A DNA stretch of 5,559 nt, taken from assembly GCA_003482905.1 (NCBI GenBank), contig DMXM01000002.1:23698-29256 (forward strand). Reading direction: 5' to 3'. The translations under genes and the position numbers were made by a program. How positions within the stretch are numbered: the first letter of the stretch is position 1; each line of letters starts with the position of its first letter. Source of the stretch: Elusimicrobiota bacterium (GTDB taxonomy: Bacteria > Elusimicrobiota > Elusimicrobia > Elusimicrobiales > UBA9959). Below, one piece after another: positions 4,895-5,559 of the stretch. A model generated the notes under the pieces. That model had not been told where the DNA came from and made no database searches. It saw nothing but the letters and a program-made list of their open reading frames with translations.

Positions 4895-5559
4895 ATGAAA
4901 ATAGTTCCTGAATGCAGCACACCCCTTAAGAATTTCCTGGAGATCCCCTACGACGAACTGGAGACCCTGAACCTGGAAGCCGCTGCCGCGGCCGAAAAGC
5001 TTACGCCCGCGGAGCTTGAAAAGAAATACTGCGCCTACCTGCAGAAGGAAAAACGCCTTAAGGCCGTGACGGTCTGCTTTACCGATATCGAAGGCCGCTT
5101 CCACATGCTGGACTACGACAAGCAGCATTTCCTGCGCGCCAACGATAATCTTACCTTCGACGGCTCTTCCATCCGCGGTTTTTCCGCGCAGAAGGAGTCG
5201 GACCTGCGGCTGGGCATAGACTGGGGCAGCATCGTCTGGCTGCCTTCCGACGTGTTCGGCCCGGGTAAAGTAATAATGTTCGGCACCGTGCTCAACCGCG
5301 ACAAGTCGGTTTATGACTCGGATTTCAGGGCGCGCCTTGTGGGCCTTGCGGCCGAGATGAAGCGAACCCGCGGGCTGACCGCTAACGCGGCCGCGGAAGT
5401 GGAGGGTTTCGTGGTCAAGGGGCTCAACGCGGAACAGTCCTATAACGAGGATTCCGGCTTCGAGCTTATTTCTACAGGCGGCTATTATCATTCGCTGCCC
5501 CTGGATCCGCTTAAAAAGTTCATAGACACCGCCGCCGAGGCGCAGCGCGCGATGGGGTT
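4895..5559 (+). CDS. glnA: Glutamine synthetase, type I-like, N-terminal part (3'-partial)
   Basis: This enzyme would make glutamine from glutamate, ammonia and ATP in the cytoplasm, the entry point of nitrogen assimilation. The window holds 221 codons of a gene whose type I relatives are about 440-480 aa or longer. The beta-grasp domain begins near residue 56 (VTVCFTDIEGRFH) and contains FDGSSIRGF (88-96) and ESDLRL (101-106), standard active-site-edge signatures. E168-V-E170 matches the metal-binding E-x-E of the catalytic barrel, although the usual PEPEFF context is AAEVEGF here. GGYYHSLPLDP near the right edge matches GGYFPVPPVD. About 35-40 extra residues precede the helix that normally starts the family. 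The ATG follows AAAGAGG at 7 bases and a strong promoter. The adenylylation-Tyr and glutamate-flap regions are beyond the window, so the subtype cannot be judged. A glutamine-synthetase-like paralogue with another substrate remains possible. Confidence 0.88.
   Translation, partial: MKIVPECSTPLKNFLEIPYDELETLNLEAAAAAEKLTPAELEKKYCAYLQKEKRLKAVTVCFTDIEGRFHMLDYDKQHFLRANDNLTFDGSSIRGFSAQKESDLRLGIDWGSIVWLPSDVFGPGKVIMFGTVLNRDKSVYDSDFRARLVGLAAEMKRTRGLTANAAAEVEGFVVKGLNAEQSYNEDSGFELISTGGYYHSLPLDPLKKFIDTAAEAQRAMG

Noticed and set aside
4817..5491. A 224-codon open frame on the - strand opposite the glutamine synthetase
   Set aside because: The + strand here encodes clear glutamine synthetase motifs behind a promoter and ribosome-binding site. 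The antisense frame has no recognisable domain and is expected from GC-rich third positions.

Overview
The window comes from a GC-rich bacterium, probably an anaerobe or facultative anaerobe. Its genes are tightly packed and overlap by a few bases. Third codon positions are G/C-rich, but ATA is used for isoleucine at least as often as ATC, which is unusual at this base composition. This may point to a little-studied phylum (Elusimicrobiota-like lineages are one guess), but the sequence alone does not settle the taxonomy.

Layout. Bases 1-3648 (+ strand) hold a three-gene operon for a molybdenum hydroxylase of the xanthine oxidase family. The order is an FAD subunit (5' end outside the window), a small subunit with two [2Fe-2S] clusters, and a large molybdopterin-binding subunit. 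The genes overlap by 1 and 4 bases, so they are very likely co-transcribed. A strong hairpin at 3661-3703 has a T-rich tract on both sides and can end transcription from both directions. Converging on it from the right (- strand, 4736 to 3718) is a two-gene operon: a MoeB/ThiF-type E1-like adenylyltransferase, then a MoaD-type sulfur-carrier protein ending in Gly-Gly, overlapping by 4 bases. An AT-rich divergent control region (4737-4894) follows. It carries a clear sigma70-type promoter reading right and a tandem repeat abutting the moeB-like start. From 4895 a type I-like glutamine synthetase runs off the right edge.

How the genes fit together. The MoeB-like enzyme would adenylate the MoaD-like C-terminus so that it can be charged with sulfur. 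Molybdopterin synthase uses that sulfur to build the dithiolene of the molybdenum cofactor, which the hydroxylase needs. The hydroxylase passes electrons from the Mo site through two [2Fe-2S] clusters to FAD. Its substrate is unknown: the catalytic Glu and a conserved Gln are present, but two residues typical of true xanthine dehydrogenases are not. If the substrate is a purine or other N-heterocycle, the neighbouring glutamine synthetase would fit a nitrogen-scavenging theme, but that link rests only on proximity.

No mobile element, CRISPR array, RNA gene or clearly new multi-gene system is visible. The most unusual points are substitutions at normally conserved positions in the MoeB-like protein and the hydroxylase, the divergent glutamine synthetase with an N-terminal extension, and the repeat architecture of the 158-bp divergent control region.
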